DNA from: Bacillota bacterium
GTDB lineage: Bacteria > Bacillota > Clostridia > Lachnospirales > Bianqueaceae
NCBI GenBank assembly: GCA_017441925.1
Contig: JAFRUE010000007.1
Span: 1-64,000 of the forward strand
Direction: 5' to 3'
Length of the DNA: 64,000 nt
How positions within the stretch are numbered: the stretch's first letter is position 1; each line of letters begins with the position of its first letter. Of this stretch, positions 18,534 through 27,146 are shown in pieces. A program made the translations under genes and the position numbers. Below the pieces are notes generated by a model that was not told the DNA's origin, did no database searches, and was given only the letters and a program-made list of their open reading frames with translations.

Positions 18534-19544
18534 ATGGACAGAAGGGAAAGAGTACTGAGAACATTTCACAACGAGCCGGCGGATAAGCTGCTGGTGGCTT
18601 TCTGGCATCATTTCCTGGAAAGCGAACTTGTCGACGGACTGAAGAATCCCGAGTACATTGAGCAGAATCTCGCAGGGACCAAAGCTTTCAAAGATGAGTT
18701 CGATCCGGATTTCTGCAAGGTCATGACGGACGGCCTGTTCTTCATGCCGTTCAACTATGAAGACATGCACTGCGCGTCGGATCTGGCGAACCTTACGCCC
18801 GGCGCCGATATGGATCTGTATATGGACAAGTCCGTTGAATTCGCGAAGCGGATCCGTGAGATCTACAATGACGGCCGGCTGGTGTTCTATAATGTCTTTT
18901 CACCGACTTTCCAGATCAACCACAGGATGCGTATGGTCTATCCGGAACGCGGAAACAGCCCGATCGTGGATCTGATCAAAGAAGACCCGGAAGCGGTCGC
19001 GAAGGCTCTGCAGACCGTAGCGGATTATACGGATATCCTGATCGATAAAATCCTCGGAGCAGGTATTGCGGACGGCATGTATTTCAGCGTACAGTGCTTT
19101 AATATGGGGATTCCTGCCGATCTGTACAGAAAGTACGTGACGCCCGTGGAGAAGCAGATCATCGCGAAAGCCAACAGTTACGCGCCGGATCATCTGCTGC
19201 ATATCTGCGGATGGAGAGGCAGCCGCAACGATCTGTCCCTGTATACGGATTACGACTGCAGCGTCATCAACTGGGCCGTACACGCGGAGGGCGTTTCTCT
19301 AGCCGAGGGCAAGAAGATGTTCGGCGGCAAGTGCGTGATCGGCGGATTCGGCAACAGCAATACCGATCTGCTGTGCGCCGGTACCAAAGAAGAGATACAG
19401 GACTACGTAGAGAAGATCGTGAAGGAAGCCGGCACGACCGGAGTCATTATCGGAGCCGACTGCACGACACATCTCGACACTCCCGACGAACATCTGCACT
19501 GGGTCTACGAAAAGGCGGAAGAGCTCACTAAGAAGTTGTTGTAA
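18534..19544 (+). CDS. Uroporphyrinogen decarboxylase-family protein
   Basis: A 336-residue TIM-barrel protein of the UroD/MtaA/CmuA superfamily. It opens with MDRRERVLRTFHNEPADKLL, the usual start of corrinoid-dependent methyltransferase-type members, and contains HICGWRG and GGFGN loops. The heme-pathway HemE hallmark (an N-terminal RQAGRYLPEY-type segment) is absent, so true uroporphyrinogen decarboxylation is unlikely. It could be a methyltransferase acting on methyl-corrinoid or another one-carbon donor, but no corrinoid protein is adjacent. It follows smsB and ends at a strong terminator. Confidence 0.7.
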   Translation: MDRRERVLRTFHNEPADKLLVAFWHHFLESELVDGLKNPEYIEQNLAGTKAFKDEFDPDFCKVMTDGLFFMPFNYEDMHCASDLANLTPGADMDLYMDKSVEFAKRIREIYNDGRLVFYNVFSPTFQINHRMRMVYPERGNSPIVDLIKEDPEAVAKALQTVADYTDILIDKILGAGIADGMYFSVQCFNMGIPADLYRKYVTPVEKQIIAKANSYAPDHLLHICGWRGSRNDLSLYTDYDCSVINWAVHAEGVSLAEGKKMFGGKCVIGGFGNSNTDLLCAGTKEEIQDYVEKIVKEAGTTGVIIGADCTTHLDTPDEHLHWVYEKAEELTKKLL

Positions 19545-19559
19545 GCGACAATAATATAA

Positions 19560-19621
19560 GCAACCGGATCACATCTCACGCTCATTTGAAAGGCGTTCGA
19601 TGTGATCCGGTTGCTTTTTTT
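19560..19621 (+). terminator. Two-tier terminator after the UroD-like gene
   Basis: Outer stem GCAACCGGATCACATC / GATGTGATCCGGTTGC (16 bp) followed by T-rich sequence. Inside lies a small hairpin ACGC / GCGT around loop TCATTTGAAAG (19578-19596). The same apical module recurs at 19776-19794 and 56829-56847. Confidence 0.85.
19578..19596 (-). repeat. Conserved terminator apical module, copy 1
   Basis: On the minus strand this reads ACGCCTTTCAAATGAGCGT. It matches copies 2 and 3 (GCGCCTTTAAAAYGAGCGC) with a compensating G-C to A-T change in the closing stem. Confidence 0.6.
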
Positions 19622-19753
19622 ACAGGCGTATCAACGTATTCTTCGTGAGCTCTTTACTGAAACGGGCGCGCGAAATGTGTCCCGGGAGCTAGTTTTCAGT
19701 CCACATACCGCCCATGCCAAGACGTTTACATGGTGAACAAAAAAACGTGTAAT

Positions 19754-19816
19754 AAAAGCTGCCGGCTTACAGCGAGCGCCTTTAAAACGAGCGCGAGTCG
19801 TAAGCCGGCAGCTTTA
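19754..19816 (-). terminator. Two-tier terminator after the M20 peptidase gene
   Basis: Outer stem AAAGCTGCCGGCTTAC / GTAAGCCGGCAGCTTT (19755-19770 / 19800-19815), read on the minus strand and followed by TTATTACACGTTTTTTT. The conserved apical module is at 19776-19794. Confidence 0.8.
19776..19794 (+). repeat. Conserved terminator apical module, copy 2
   Basis: GCGCCTTTAAAACGAGCGC on the plus strand: a GCGC/GCGC stem with an 11-nt loop. The outer stem is unrelated to those of the other copies. Confidence 0.6.
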
Positions 19817-19818
19817 TA

Positions 19819-21255
19819 TTACTGGTTTTTTTGTATCAGCGTCTTGTAGTAGTCCACCGCCCCCGGCAGACTGTAGGTGTCGAGATTTTCGTTCAGACCG
19901 TGCATGCCTTTCATCTGCGCCGGACCGTAGACGACGGGGGAGAAGCGGATGCAGGCATCGCAGATCTCCTGATAGAATCTGGCGTCGGTGCCGCCGGTCA
20001 TGACATAGGGAATGATCGGAAGCTTCGGGAAGACCTCGCGGATCACATCTTCAACAAGTCTGAAGGCTTCGCTGTGCGAATCGACCGGTGTGCAGGCCGG
20101 ATACGCGTCCATGATCTCGACTTCGAGGTCATGTTTTTCTGCGATCCTGCGGATAGCGGCATTGCTTTCATCCATGTTCTGATGCGGGATGTAGCGGAGG
20201 TTCAGGACCAGAGAGGCTTCCTGCGGGAGCACGTTGCAGCCGTCCGAACCGGATTGCATGGTCGGGGCGACAGTCGTCCGGAGGAGAGCCGCCGCCTGGC
20301 TGGAGATCGAGGGCATCAGGGCTGTCAGCAGAGGCTTGAAGAGCCACAGATTGCCGAAGAGAAGCCGCATCCAGAAAGGACCGTATGGCGCCATGTTCGC
20401 GAACATTTCCTGCGCCTGCGTGTTCATGAGGGATTTCATGGGACTGTGCTTTGAGAGATCCGTCAGGAAAGCGGCGAGCCGGACGATCGGAGAATTCTTG
20501 GGCGGATAGCTGGAATGACCGCCGTTTGAGCGAGCGATGATCCGCAGATTGCCCTGACCTTTTTCCAGAACGCCGACCATCGCAAAGTTCCCTTTCAGAC
20601 CGGCCATCGGTTCAGTCACGATCGAACCGCCTTCGTCATTTACGATATACGGCGTAACGCCGCGCCTCTTCAGCTCGGCGATCAGCTTTGGACATCCGTC
20701 CCCGCCGATCTCTTCCGTGCTGGAGGAGGAAAGCCAGACATCCTGTTCAGGCGTAAATCCTTCCGCAAGCAGCTCCTCGGCTGCCTGCAGGAAAGCCATA
20801 ACAGAGCACTTGGTATCCGCGCTGCCGCGCCCCCAGATCTTCCCGTCGGTGATATCTCCGGAGAAAGGCTCATGTTCCCAGGTGCCTTCCGCCGGGACGA
20901 CGTCCTGGTGTCCCATCAGTACGACCGGTTTGTCATGCTTCTTTCCTTCCCAGAAATAGAGCAGGCTGCCGTCGATCTCGAACTTCTCAAGATGCTGATG
21001 GACAAGCGGGAAAAGCTCTTCCAGGACCTTATGGAATCCGAGGAATTTCTCCCGCTGGATCTGTCCTTTATAGGAGACGGTCTCATACCGGACCATTTCA
21101 GCCAGTTTTTCTGCATACTGCTGCTCACGGGCAGGATCCTTGACCGGCTCCCAGTCCGCTGTTCTGGCAGGCGCAAGGAGCGTGCGGATCAGCGCGATGC
21201 AGACAAGGATCAGCAGAATACCGATCAGTCCAAGGAGGATATAGAGAGCGATCAT
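19819..21255 (-). CDS. Membrane-anchored M20 family peptidase (carboxypeptidase S / PM20D1-like)
   Basis: Zinc-dependent M20 amidohydrolase/peptidase of 478 residues. An N-terminal membrane segment (residues 2-27) anchors it. Metal motifs are visible as VLMGHQDVVPAEG, GRGSADTKCSV and STEEIGGDGCPK, and TGGTDARFY and MHGLNENL lie toward the C-terminus. The intervening region (about 215-340) is the lid domain. The start codon overlaps the stop of the upstream membrane protein (ATGA), so translation is coupled. With the two membrane proteins before it, it may handle acylated amino acids or small peptides; the substrate is unknown. Confidence 0.88.
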   Translation of the reverse strand: MIALYILLGLIGILLILVCIALIRTLLAPARTADWEPVKDPAREQQYAEKLAEMVRYETVSYKGQIQREKFLGFHKVLEELFPLVHQHLEKFEIDGSLLYFWEGKKHDKPVVLMGHQDVVPAEGTWEHEPFSGDITDGKIWGRGSADTKCSVMAFLQAAEELLAEGFTPEQDVWLSSSSTEEIGGDGCPKLIAELKRRGVTPYIVNDEGGSIVTEPMAGLKGNFAMVGVLEKGQGNLRIIARSNGGHSSYPPKNSPIVRLAAFLTDLSKHSPMKSLMNTQAQEMFANMAPYGPFWMRLLFGNLWLFKPLLTALMPSISSQAAALLRTTVAPTMQSGSDGCNVLPQEASLVLNLRYIPHQNMDESNAAIRRIAEKHDLEVEIMDAYPACTPVDSHSEAFRLVEDVIREVFPKLPIIPYVMTGGTDARFYQEICDACIRFSPVVYGPAQMKGMHGLNENLDTYSLPGAVDYYKTLIQKNQ

Positions 21256-21971
21256 GCGTTTCCTCCTTCCTCAGCGGCTTTAGCCTTTTTGCGGAAGCTC
21301 AGATAGGAAAGGCCGATCGCAAGCGCGCCGCTCGGGATCACCATCATGCTTGTCGAACCGATCAGGGACGGTACGAAGACGAAGAGCAGTGTCATGAAGG
21401 ACAGGACGATCAGAGCGACAGTCTTGTCGGAACGGTAGTATTTACAGGCCATAGCGCCGAAAAGCGCCGGTACGACGTTCTCAAAAGCCGGCTGCAGCGC
21501 CGGTGACTGAAGCACGGGCTGCAGGGGAATCATGAGGATCACGCCAAGCGCGAGCACGACGATCGTGACGAGTGATGAAGTCGCGATCGAGAGCGTAGAG
21601 ATGATCTCATTCTCCGGCGTTCCGCTCTTTACGCCGACGATATCGCGCGCGTTGATCGCGCAGGGGATCTTCATGTTGATCAGATTGCCGGTGATAAAAG
21701 CAAGATAGCTCCCGCCGGCGCCGAGCATGGGAACGTAGATCAGGTATTCAACGATTCCGCTGACAAGATAGACGATGCCGACGCCAAGGAATGCTTTCAG
21801 CGCTGCAGAGAGATTCGGCACCGTATTCAGATACAGGCCGATCACGAAAGGCGCGGCAAGCAGGAGCAGCAGTACGATCGTCGTAAAGATGCGGCCGAGC
21901 CGATGCGTATTGTTCTGGTAACGGTCATAGCCTTCACGGACCGTCAGATTGGTATTTTCAGAATTAGCCAT
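21252..21971 (-). CDS. Polytopic membrane protein of unknown function
   Basis: A 239-residue protein with about five or six hydrophobic segments, for example FTTIVLLLLLAAPFVIGLYL near residue 29, a VYLVSGIVEYLIYVPMLGAG segment near 67-86, and others near 130-155 and 195-230. The segment GGSYLAFITGNLINMKIPC could form a pore or binding loop. I do not recognise a functional family for certain. It is sandwiched between a DUF5058-like protein (10 bp gap) and the M20 peptidase (4 bp overlap), so the three probably act together, perhaps as a two-subunit transporter plus hydrolase. Confidence 0.7.
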   Translation of the reverse strand: MANSENTNLTVREGYDRYQNNTHRLGRIFTTIVLLLLLAAPFVIGLYLNTVPNLSAALKAFLGVGIVYLVSGIVEYLIYVPMLGAGGSYLAFITGNLINMKIPCAINARDIVGVKSGTPENEIISTLSIATSSLVTIVVLALGVILMIPLQPVLQSPALQPAFENVVPALFGAMACKYYRSDKTVALIVLSFMTLLFVFVPSLIGSTSMMVIPSGALAIGLSYLSFRKKAKAAEEGGNA

Positions 21972-21981
21972 GATACCCTCC

Positions 21982-22770
21982 TTATCCCGCGAGCCTGCCC
22001 AGGAAAATGGCGGCCGTCATCGCGATCAGCATGCTGCCCGCGACGGAGAAACTGTCGATCCAGTCGGCTTTCTTCGTCTCTTTGATACGGATGAAAACTG
22101 CCATCGCCAAAGCCGCGACGACTGCGACCGCAAGGGGCAGCCAGCTGCCGGTAAAGGTAAAGAGGCCGTCTCCGGAGACGATCTGCCCGATATAGCTTGC
22201 AATGTAGGCGGAAACGAGGCCAATGAACATCGCTGTCATGGCCGTGTCGCCAAAGCCTGCGAGGCCCGGCTTTTTCTTCTTGCCGCCGGATTCTTCCTTC
22301 TTATCGGATACAGGATTCTGCAGACGTTTTGAATAAGCTTTGCCGTTGAAGATCACGAGGACCATGCCCCACATAATGCAGAAGCTCATGAGCAGCGCAA
22401 TGGTCGTAAAAGCTTCCGGCGTCATGTTCGCGATGGAGAGACCGCCGATCCCGACGGCTTCAGAGGCGGCTTCCGCGACCTGTGTTTCATAATGCAGCGC
22501 GCCGATGACCGAGAGGCGGAGCCATGGCCATGGAGTCCCGAGGCTGCCGGAGAGTGCGATAACACCGAGGAGGATTCCAATGCTCGGCAGGACCGCGAAG
22601 GTCGCGCTCGCCGTAATAACACGTTTCATTTTGCTGACGTCGATCCCCATCGCCTTGCCCATCCGATAGGCGCGGACGGCAAAAACGATGCAGATAACGG
22701 CAACGAACAGGATGATCCCGCCGCAGATCAGGTACAGGACGGGACTGTTCAGCCTGGAAAGCAGTTCCAT
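21982..22770 (-). CDS. DUF5058-like polytopic membrane protein
   Basis: A 262-residue membrane protein with about six or seven hydrophobic segments. Start chosen at ATG 22770 (MELLSRLNSP), since AAAGGAG sits 7 nt upstream; the ATG two codons earlier overlaps that site. The order DUF5058-like, second membrane protein, M20 peptidase looks like a unit I recall from Lachnospiraceae, but I cannot verify this. A basic loop around residues 165-180 (KKEESGGKKKKPG) divides the protein into two halves. It starts 42 bp after murD and is probably in the same transcript. Confidence 0.65.
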   Translation of the reverse strand: MELLSRLNSPVLYLICGGIILFVAVICIVFAVRAYRMGKAMGIDVSKMKRVITASATFAVLPSIGILLGVIALSGSLGTPWPWLRLSVIGALHYETQVAEAASEAVGIGGLSIANMTPEAFTTIALLMSFCIMWGMVLVIFNGKAYSKRLQNPVSDKKEESGGKKKKPGLAGFGDTAMTAMFIGLVSAYIASYIGQIVSGDGLFTFTGSWLPLAVAVVAALAMAVFIRIKETKKADWIDSFSVAGSMLIAMTAAIFLGRLAG

Positions 22771-22812
22771 AAGCATTCTCCTTTCTGGATGCAGGTGTGC
22801 CGGAGGACTGTC

Positions 22813-24195
22813 TTACTGCAGCTCCCGGACCAGGCGGGCAAAAGTGTCCCCGCGTTCCATGAAGTTCCTGAATCTGTCGAAACTTGTGCTTGCAGGAGAG
22901 AGAAGAACGATATCTCCCGGCTCGGCGAGTCTGCGCGCGGCTTCCACAAGTTCAGGATATTCATCATAATGATAGATCGGGATCGGATTATCGATGCCGC
23001 GGCGCGCGCACTCATCAAGCAGTGCCTTCTCGATCTTGGGACCGGTGAGGCCTGTCAGGATCAGAAGCTTAACGTGCTCAAGCAGCGGATCGGCCAGGTC
23101 ATCATAGGGGATGCCCTTGTCTTTGCCGCCGGCGATCAGGATCACTTTCTGTTTAAAGACCGAAAGCGCAGCCTTGGTTCGGTTGGGACTGGAATCGATC
23201 GAAGAATTGTAATAACGGACCCCGTCAAGCTCGCGGATCAGCTGGAGCCGGTGTTCCACGCCCTGGAACGTCGTCGCGACGTACTCGATATTTTCCGGTT
23301 TGACAAACGGGGCGGTCGCAAGGATCGCCGCCATGTAATTCTCGACATTGTGACGGCCGGGCAGCAGGATCTCATCTGCCGCGAAGAGAGGGGTTTTCAC
23401 ACCGTCTCGGACAAGTGTCAGCACACCGTCATCCAGCTCGATTCCGTCCGCGGTCGTGCCTTCATAGGAGAAGTCAAGAACTGTCCCCTTGCCTTCCGGG
23501 GCAAAGGAAGCGGTGACATCGTTCCCGCGGTTCAGAATGAGCGTATCGTCTGCATTCTGATACAGATAGATATTGCGCTTGGCGTCGATATATTCCTGAT
23601 AGTCTTTATGAACGTCCAGATGGTTCGGTGTGATGTTGGTCATGACCGCGATGTGGGGACTCTTACGCATCGTCATCAGCTGGAAGCTTGAAAGCTCCAG
23701 CACAACCCAGTCGTCCGGGCCGATTTCACCGATCTTGGAGAGAAGGGGTGTGCCGATATTGCCGCCAAGCCAGACCTTGTATCCGGCTGCTTCCAGGATC
23801 TTGGCCGTCAGCGTTGTGGTCGTGGTCTTGCCGTCGCTGCCCGTGATCGCGATCGTATGAGCGGTCGGGCAGAGATCAAAGAAGACCTCCATCTCGGATG
23901 TTACAGTGCTTCCCTGCTGCCGGGCGGCAGCCAGTTCCGGGATGTCATAACGCATACCGGGCGTCTTAAAGATCAGTTCGTCATCGAGGCCTTCCAGATA
24001 ACCGGGACCGGTAAGGACTGTCACGCCGAGACGAGCCCATTCCTCCGGATCGGGGACAGGATTCCTGTCGCGTGCCGTTACGATCGCGCCGGCTGCTGCG
24101 AGCATATGGATCAGAGGCCGGTTGGAGACTCCGATTCCGATCACACCGACATGTTTACCGCGTACCATTTCATTAAAACGTTCGATAGGAGTCAT
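22813..24195 (-). CDS. murD: UDP-N-acetylmuramoylalanine-D-glutamate ligase MurD
   Basis: Adds D-glutamate to UDP-MurNAc-L-Ala in peptidoglycan precursor synthesis. Start chosen at ATG 24195 after GAAGG; the frame extends upstream to 24375 but would cross the promoter. The 460-residue protein has the N-terminal UDP-binding domain (GVIGIGVSNRPLI), the ATP loop ITGSDGKTTTT (117-127), LELSSFQL, MTNITPNHLDVHKDY, and a C-terminal domain with IAGGKDKG and SPASTSFDRFRNFMERGD. It is separate from the usual dcw cluster and heads a run with three genes for membrane or peptidase proteins. Confidence 0.95.
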   Translation of the reverse strand: MTPIERFNEMVRGKHVGVIGIGVSNRPLIHMLAAAGAIVTARDRNPVPDPEEWARLGVTVLTGPGYLEGLDDELIFKTPGMRYDIPELAAARQQGSTVTSEMEVFFDLCPTAHTIAITGSDGKTTTTTLTAKILEAAGYKVWLGGNIGTPLLSKIGEIGPDDWVVLELSSFQLMTMRKSPHIAVMTNITPNHLDVHKDYQEYIDAKRNIYLYQNADDTLILNRGNDVTASFAPEGKGTVLDFSYEGTTADGIELDDGVLTLVRDGVKTPLFAADEILLPGRHNVENYMAAILATAPFVKPENIEYVATTFQGVEHRLQLIRELDGVRYYNSSIDSSPNRTKAALSVFKQKVILIAGGKDKGIPYDDLADPLLEHVKLLILTGLTGPKIEKALLDECARRGIDNPIPIYHYDEYPELVEAARRLAEPGDIVLLSPASTSFDRFRNFMERGDTFARLVRELQ

Positions 24196-24228
24196 ATTTT
24201 TGCCTTCTTTCTGCATGTGTCTTATGCC

Positions 24229-24257
24229 ATTATAGCCGTTTCCGATGAATTTCGCAA
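24229..24257 (-). promoter_or_regulatory. Promoter of murD
   Basis: On the minus strand: -35 TTGCGA (24252-24257), 17-bp spacer, -10 TATAAT (24229-24234). It lies back to back with the yqeG promoter. Confidence 0.7.
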
Positions 24258-24266
24258 GCCGGATTC

Positions 24267-24295
24267 TTGCATTTTCAGCCGGTACATGATAAAGT
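24267..24295 (+). promoter_or_regulatory. Promoter of yqeG-aroE
   Basis: -35 TTGCAT at 24267-24272, 17-bp spacer, -10 TAAAGT at 24290-24295. Confidence 0.6.
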
Positions 24296-24333
24296 AATAC
24301 AGTCGCGGCAGCGCGGCAGGAAGGAGTCAGATC

Positions 24334-24855
24334 ATGCGTTTTTTCTATCCGGATCATTACGCGGAATCCGTTCACAGGATCCCGTACAGGAAACTCTGGG
24401 ACAAGGGATACCGCCTGCTCCTTTTTGATGTCGACAATACGCTTGAGACTTACATTACGAAAGAGCCGGGCGAAGAGGTCCGCAGACTGATCGCGGAGCT
24501 TAAGGAGATCGGTTTCACCGTGATACTGCTTTCAAACGGCAGGGAAGAGCGCGTCAAGACGTTTTCCGCTCCGATCGGGGTCTCCTATTACTACCGGGCC
24601 GGGAAGCCGATGCCCAAAGGTGTAAGGCTTGCCATGCGTGATACGGGATTCAGCGAGAAGGAAACCATCGTGATCGGCGATCAGATCTTTACAGACGTAT
24701 GCTGCGCGCATGCCGCGGGAGCGCGGGCAATCCTGACCAGGCCGATCTCCTATGAGATCGACGAATGGATCACAAGGCCCAAGAGACCGCTTGAGAGGCT
24801 CGTCCTGAGAGGCTATTTCAAAAAGAGGCAGAAGAATGACAGACATAAGAGCTAA
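24334..24855 (+). CDS. yqeG: YqeG-family HAD phosphatase
   Basis: HAD superfamily IIIA-type phosphatase of 173 residues. Motif I is LLFDVDNTLE (33-42), motif II is ILLSNG (65-70), and the motif III/IV region is IVIGDQIFTDV with the acidic pair preserved. Length and sequence fit the YqeG family (phosphatidylglycerophosphatase-like), which is conserved in Firmicutes next to aroE and yqeH. Its last 20 bp overlap aroE, so the two are translationally coupled. Confidence 0.92.
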   Translation: MRFFYPDHYAESVHRIPYRKLWDKGYRLLLFDVDNTLETYITKEPGEEVRRLIAELKEIGFTVILLSNGREERVKTFSAPIGVSYYYRAGKPMPKGVRLAMRDTGFSEKETIVIGDQIFTDVCCAHAAGARAILTRPISYEIDEWITRPKRPLERLVLRGYFKKRQKNDRHKS

Positions 24856-25750
24856 CGGGAATCTCGCTGAGATGCACGTCGACGGGACGACGAAAATGTT
24901 CTGCGTTTTCGGCGATCCGATCGCGCACACTTTTTCACCGAGGATCCATGAGATCCTGATCCGCGCGTACGGCGGGAACATGGCTTATACAGCGCATCAC
25001 GTGAAGCCTGAGCATATCGGGGACGCGATCCGGGGAGCCTGGGCGATGGAGATCGCGGGGATCAATCTGACGATCCCGCACAAAGAGATCTCGATGCCGT
25101 ACCTGTGCGGAATCGACAGCGCGGCGCGCAAGGTCGGCGCGGTGAATACGCTGAAATGGACGCCGGAAGGCTATTACGGATACAATACGGACGTATACGG
25201 AATGCAGCATCAGCTTCACACGGGAGGAATGTTCCTGGAGGGACAGGACGTGCTTCTGATCGGCGCGGGCGGAGCGGCACGGGGGGCACTGACAGTCTGC
25301 CAGCTGGAAAAGGCTGCCCGGGTGCGGATCTACAACCGTCACAGGGAGAGGGCAGAAGCAATGCTGGAGCATTTCCTGGAGGCTGCAGCGGGCGAGGAGA
25401 TCCCGGAGATCTCGGTAATCTCGTATGAAGAGATGCTCGCGTCAGAGCATCCGTATATTCTGCAGACGACACCTGCAGGTATGAAGAATATCGCGGATCC
25501 TCTGCCTGTCATGGACGAGAGTTTCTACCGCGGCATCAAAGCTGCGGCGGACGCGGTCTACAGACCCAAGAACACGCTGTTCCTGCAGAAGGTGAAGGCA
25601 CAGGGCGGCCTTGCTGTTGACGGGCTGCCGATGCTTTTCTATCAGGGCGCGCGGTCTTTTGAAATCTGGAATGAGTTTACATTCAGCGATGAGGTGCGGG
25701 AAGCTGCAAAACGGGAATTCCTGGACTGGGCGGATATGTATTTTGCATAA
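24836..25750 (+). CDS. aroE: Shikimate dehydrogenase AroE
   Basis: Reduces 3-dehydroshikimate to shikimate with NADPH in aromatic amino acid synthesis. The 304-residue protein has the shikimate-binding SPRIHE near residue 33, the catalytic lysine in LTIPHKEIS near 84, the Asp in AVNTLKW...NTDVYGM, and the NADP loop LIGAGGAARGAL near 140. It overlaps yqeG and is followed by aroK, giving two consecutive shikimate-pathway steps in one operon. An N-terminal extension of about 15 residues precedes the conserved core. Confidence 0.94.
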   Translation: MTDIRANGNLAEMHVDGTTKMFCVFGDPIAHTFSPRIHEILIRAYGGNMAYTAHHVKPEHIGDAIRGAWAMEIAGINLTIPHKEISMPYLCGIDSAARKVGAVNTLKWTPEGYYGYNTDVYGMQHQLHTGGMFLEGQDVLLIGAGGAARGALTVCQLEKAARVRIYNRHRERAEAMLEHFLEAAAGEEIPEISVISYEEMLASEHPYILQTTPAGMKNIADPLPVMDESFYRGIKAAADAVYRPKNTLFLQKVKAQGGLAVDGLPMLFYQGARSFEIWNEFTFSDEVREAAKREFLDWADMYFA

Positions 25751-25806
25751 AAACACGGCCGGTCCTGCAGGAGACTGTGCTGAATCGTGCAGAAGGACAT
25801 AAAGAT

Positions 25807-26343
25807 ATGGCGAGAACGGTTGTACTGATCGGATTTATGGGATGCGGCAAAACGACTTTCGGAGAGGAAGCCGCGCGCAGGCTGCAGATGGATTTTATCG
25901 ATATGGACCGCGAGATCGAGAGACGGCAGGGCCGGACGGTCTCGCAGATCTTTGCGGAAGACGGGGAGGCCGCGTTCCGACGGATGGAGACGGATCTACT
26001 GACCGAATGCTGTCTTGCAGGCGGAACGATCGTCGCGACAGGGGGCGGGGTGGTCAAGGATCCGGAGAATATCCGCAGGATCCGGGAGAGCGGCGCGCTC
26101 ACGGTCTACCTTAAGACACCTCCGGAGGAGCTGTACAGACGGCTTGCGGACGACAGGACAAGGCCGCTCCTTGCGGATACGGCCGGAGAGGCGCGGTACA
26201 GACGGATCTGTGAGATGCTTGAGGCGCGCAGACCGCTCTATGAAGCCGCTGCAGAAGCCGTATATGACGAAGCGGGCAGGACCGTCAGCGGGATCCTTAC
26301 GGATTTTCCGGACTGGATCGCGAAAAAAATCGAGAAAGTCTAA
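25807..26343 (+). CDS. aroK: Shikimate kinase AroK
   Basis: Phosphorylates shikimate at the 3-OH. Start chosen at ATG 25807 (MARTVVLIGFMG) behind AGAAGGAC; the ATG at 25777 is an upstream extension. The 178-residue protein has Walker A GFMGCGKTTF, the shikimate-binding DMDREIERRQG and FRRMETDLL, GGGVV, and the lid Arg in DDRTRPLL. It follows aroE by about 55 bp. Confidence 0.94.
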   Translation: MARTVVLIGFMGCGKTTFGEEAARRLQMDFIDMDREIERRQGRTVSQIFAEDGEAAFRRMETDLLTECCLAGGTIVATGGGVVKDPENIRRIRESGALTVYLKTPPEELYRRLADDRTRPLLADTAGEARYRRICEMLEARRPLYEAAAEAVYDEAGRTVSGILTDFPDWIAKKIEKV

Positions 26344-26351
26344 AAAAACAG

Positions 26352-26380
26352 TTGCACTTTGGCCCCGGATACGATAAAAT
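26352..26380 (+). promoter_or_regulatory. Promoter of efp
   Basis: -35 TTGCAC at 26352-26357, 17-bp spacer, -10 TAAAAT at 26375-26380. Confidence 0.7.
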
Positions 26381-26419
26381 ATTTTTGTGTGTATATATGT
26401 ATGAGGAGGTTCGAGAATT

Positions 26420-26986
26420 ATGGCAGACGTTATTTCTGCAAGTGATTTCAGAAACGGCATGACGATCGAGTACGAGGGTGGCGTCTATACGGTTATAGAG
26501 TTCCAGCATGTTAAGCCCGGCAAAGGCGCGGCTTTCGTCCGTACGACCCTTAAGAGCGTAACATCCAGCGGCGTTATCGAGCGCACCTTCCGCCCGACGG
26601 AGAAGGTTGACCGCGCGATCATTGACCGCAGAGACATGCAGTATCTGTACAATGACGGAGATCTGTATTACTTCATGGATCCCGAGTCCTTTGAGCAGAT
26701 GCCGCTCAGCTCCGAGCAGCTTGGAGACGCGATGCGTTTCGTTAAGGAGAATGATACCGTACGTATCATGTCCCACAACGGCAACGTTTTCGGCGTAGAG
26801 CCTCCGATGTTCGTAGAGCTCGTCGTTACCCATACGGAGCCCGGCGCGCGCGGCAATACCGCGACCAACGTCCTTAAGCCCGCTGAGGTCGAGACCGGCG
26901 CTACGATCCAGGTCCCGCTGTTCATCAATGACGGAGACAAGGTCAAGATCGATACCCGCACAGGCGAGTATCTGAGCAGAGCCTGA
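26420..26986 (+). CDS. efp: Elongation factor P
   Basis: Relieves ribosome stalling at polyproline. The 188-residue protein has three beta-barrel domains. The tip lysine lies in [10 protein letters not shown] (near residue 34) in the KOW-like N-terminal domain. [17 protein letters not shown] and [20 protein letters not shown] in the C-terminal domains are diagnostic. RBS GAGGAGG. It is monocistronic, with its own promoter and terminator. No modification enzyme (EpmA, YmfI) is seen in the window. Confidence 0.97.
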   Translation: MADVISASDFRNGMTIEYEGGVYTVIEFQHVKPGKGAAFVRTTLKSVTSSGVIERTFRPTEKVDRAIIDRRDMQYLYNDGDLYYFMDPESFEQMPLSSEQLGDAMRFVKENDTVRIMSHNGNVFGVEPPMFVELVVTHTEPGARGNTATNVLKPAEVETGATIQVPLFINDGDKVKIDTRTGEYLSRA

Positions 26987-27035
26987 TCCTGCAGAGTCCG
27001 GTTATCTGCCGGACACAGTATTCTTATGCTTACAG

Positions 27036-27065
27036 ACATGGACCTTGACGGGTCCATGTTTTTTT
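27036..27065 (+). terminator. Terminator after efp
   Basis: ACATGGACC / GGTCCATGT stem with a 6-nt loop and six or seven T. Confidence 0.9.
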
Positions 27066-27067
27066 GC

Positions 27068-27096
27068 TTTACAATAGCAAAAAAATGTGGTATAAT
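27068..27096 (+). promoter_or_regulatory. Promoter of the asp23-to-recN operon
   Basis: -35 TTTACA at 27068-27073, 17-bp spacer, -10 TATAAT at 27091-27096, directly after the efp terminator. Confidence 0.75.
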
Positions 27097-27146
27097 CATT
27101 ATAAATATGCGGGATTGGTCCCGCTATCAGCATTCGGAGGAAAGAC

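Noticed and set aside
16737..18770. Minus-strand open frame of 677 aa opposite smsC-smsB
   Set aside because: No start signal; the sense strand carries the convincing Suf genes.
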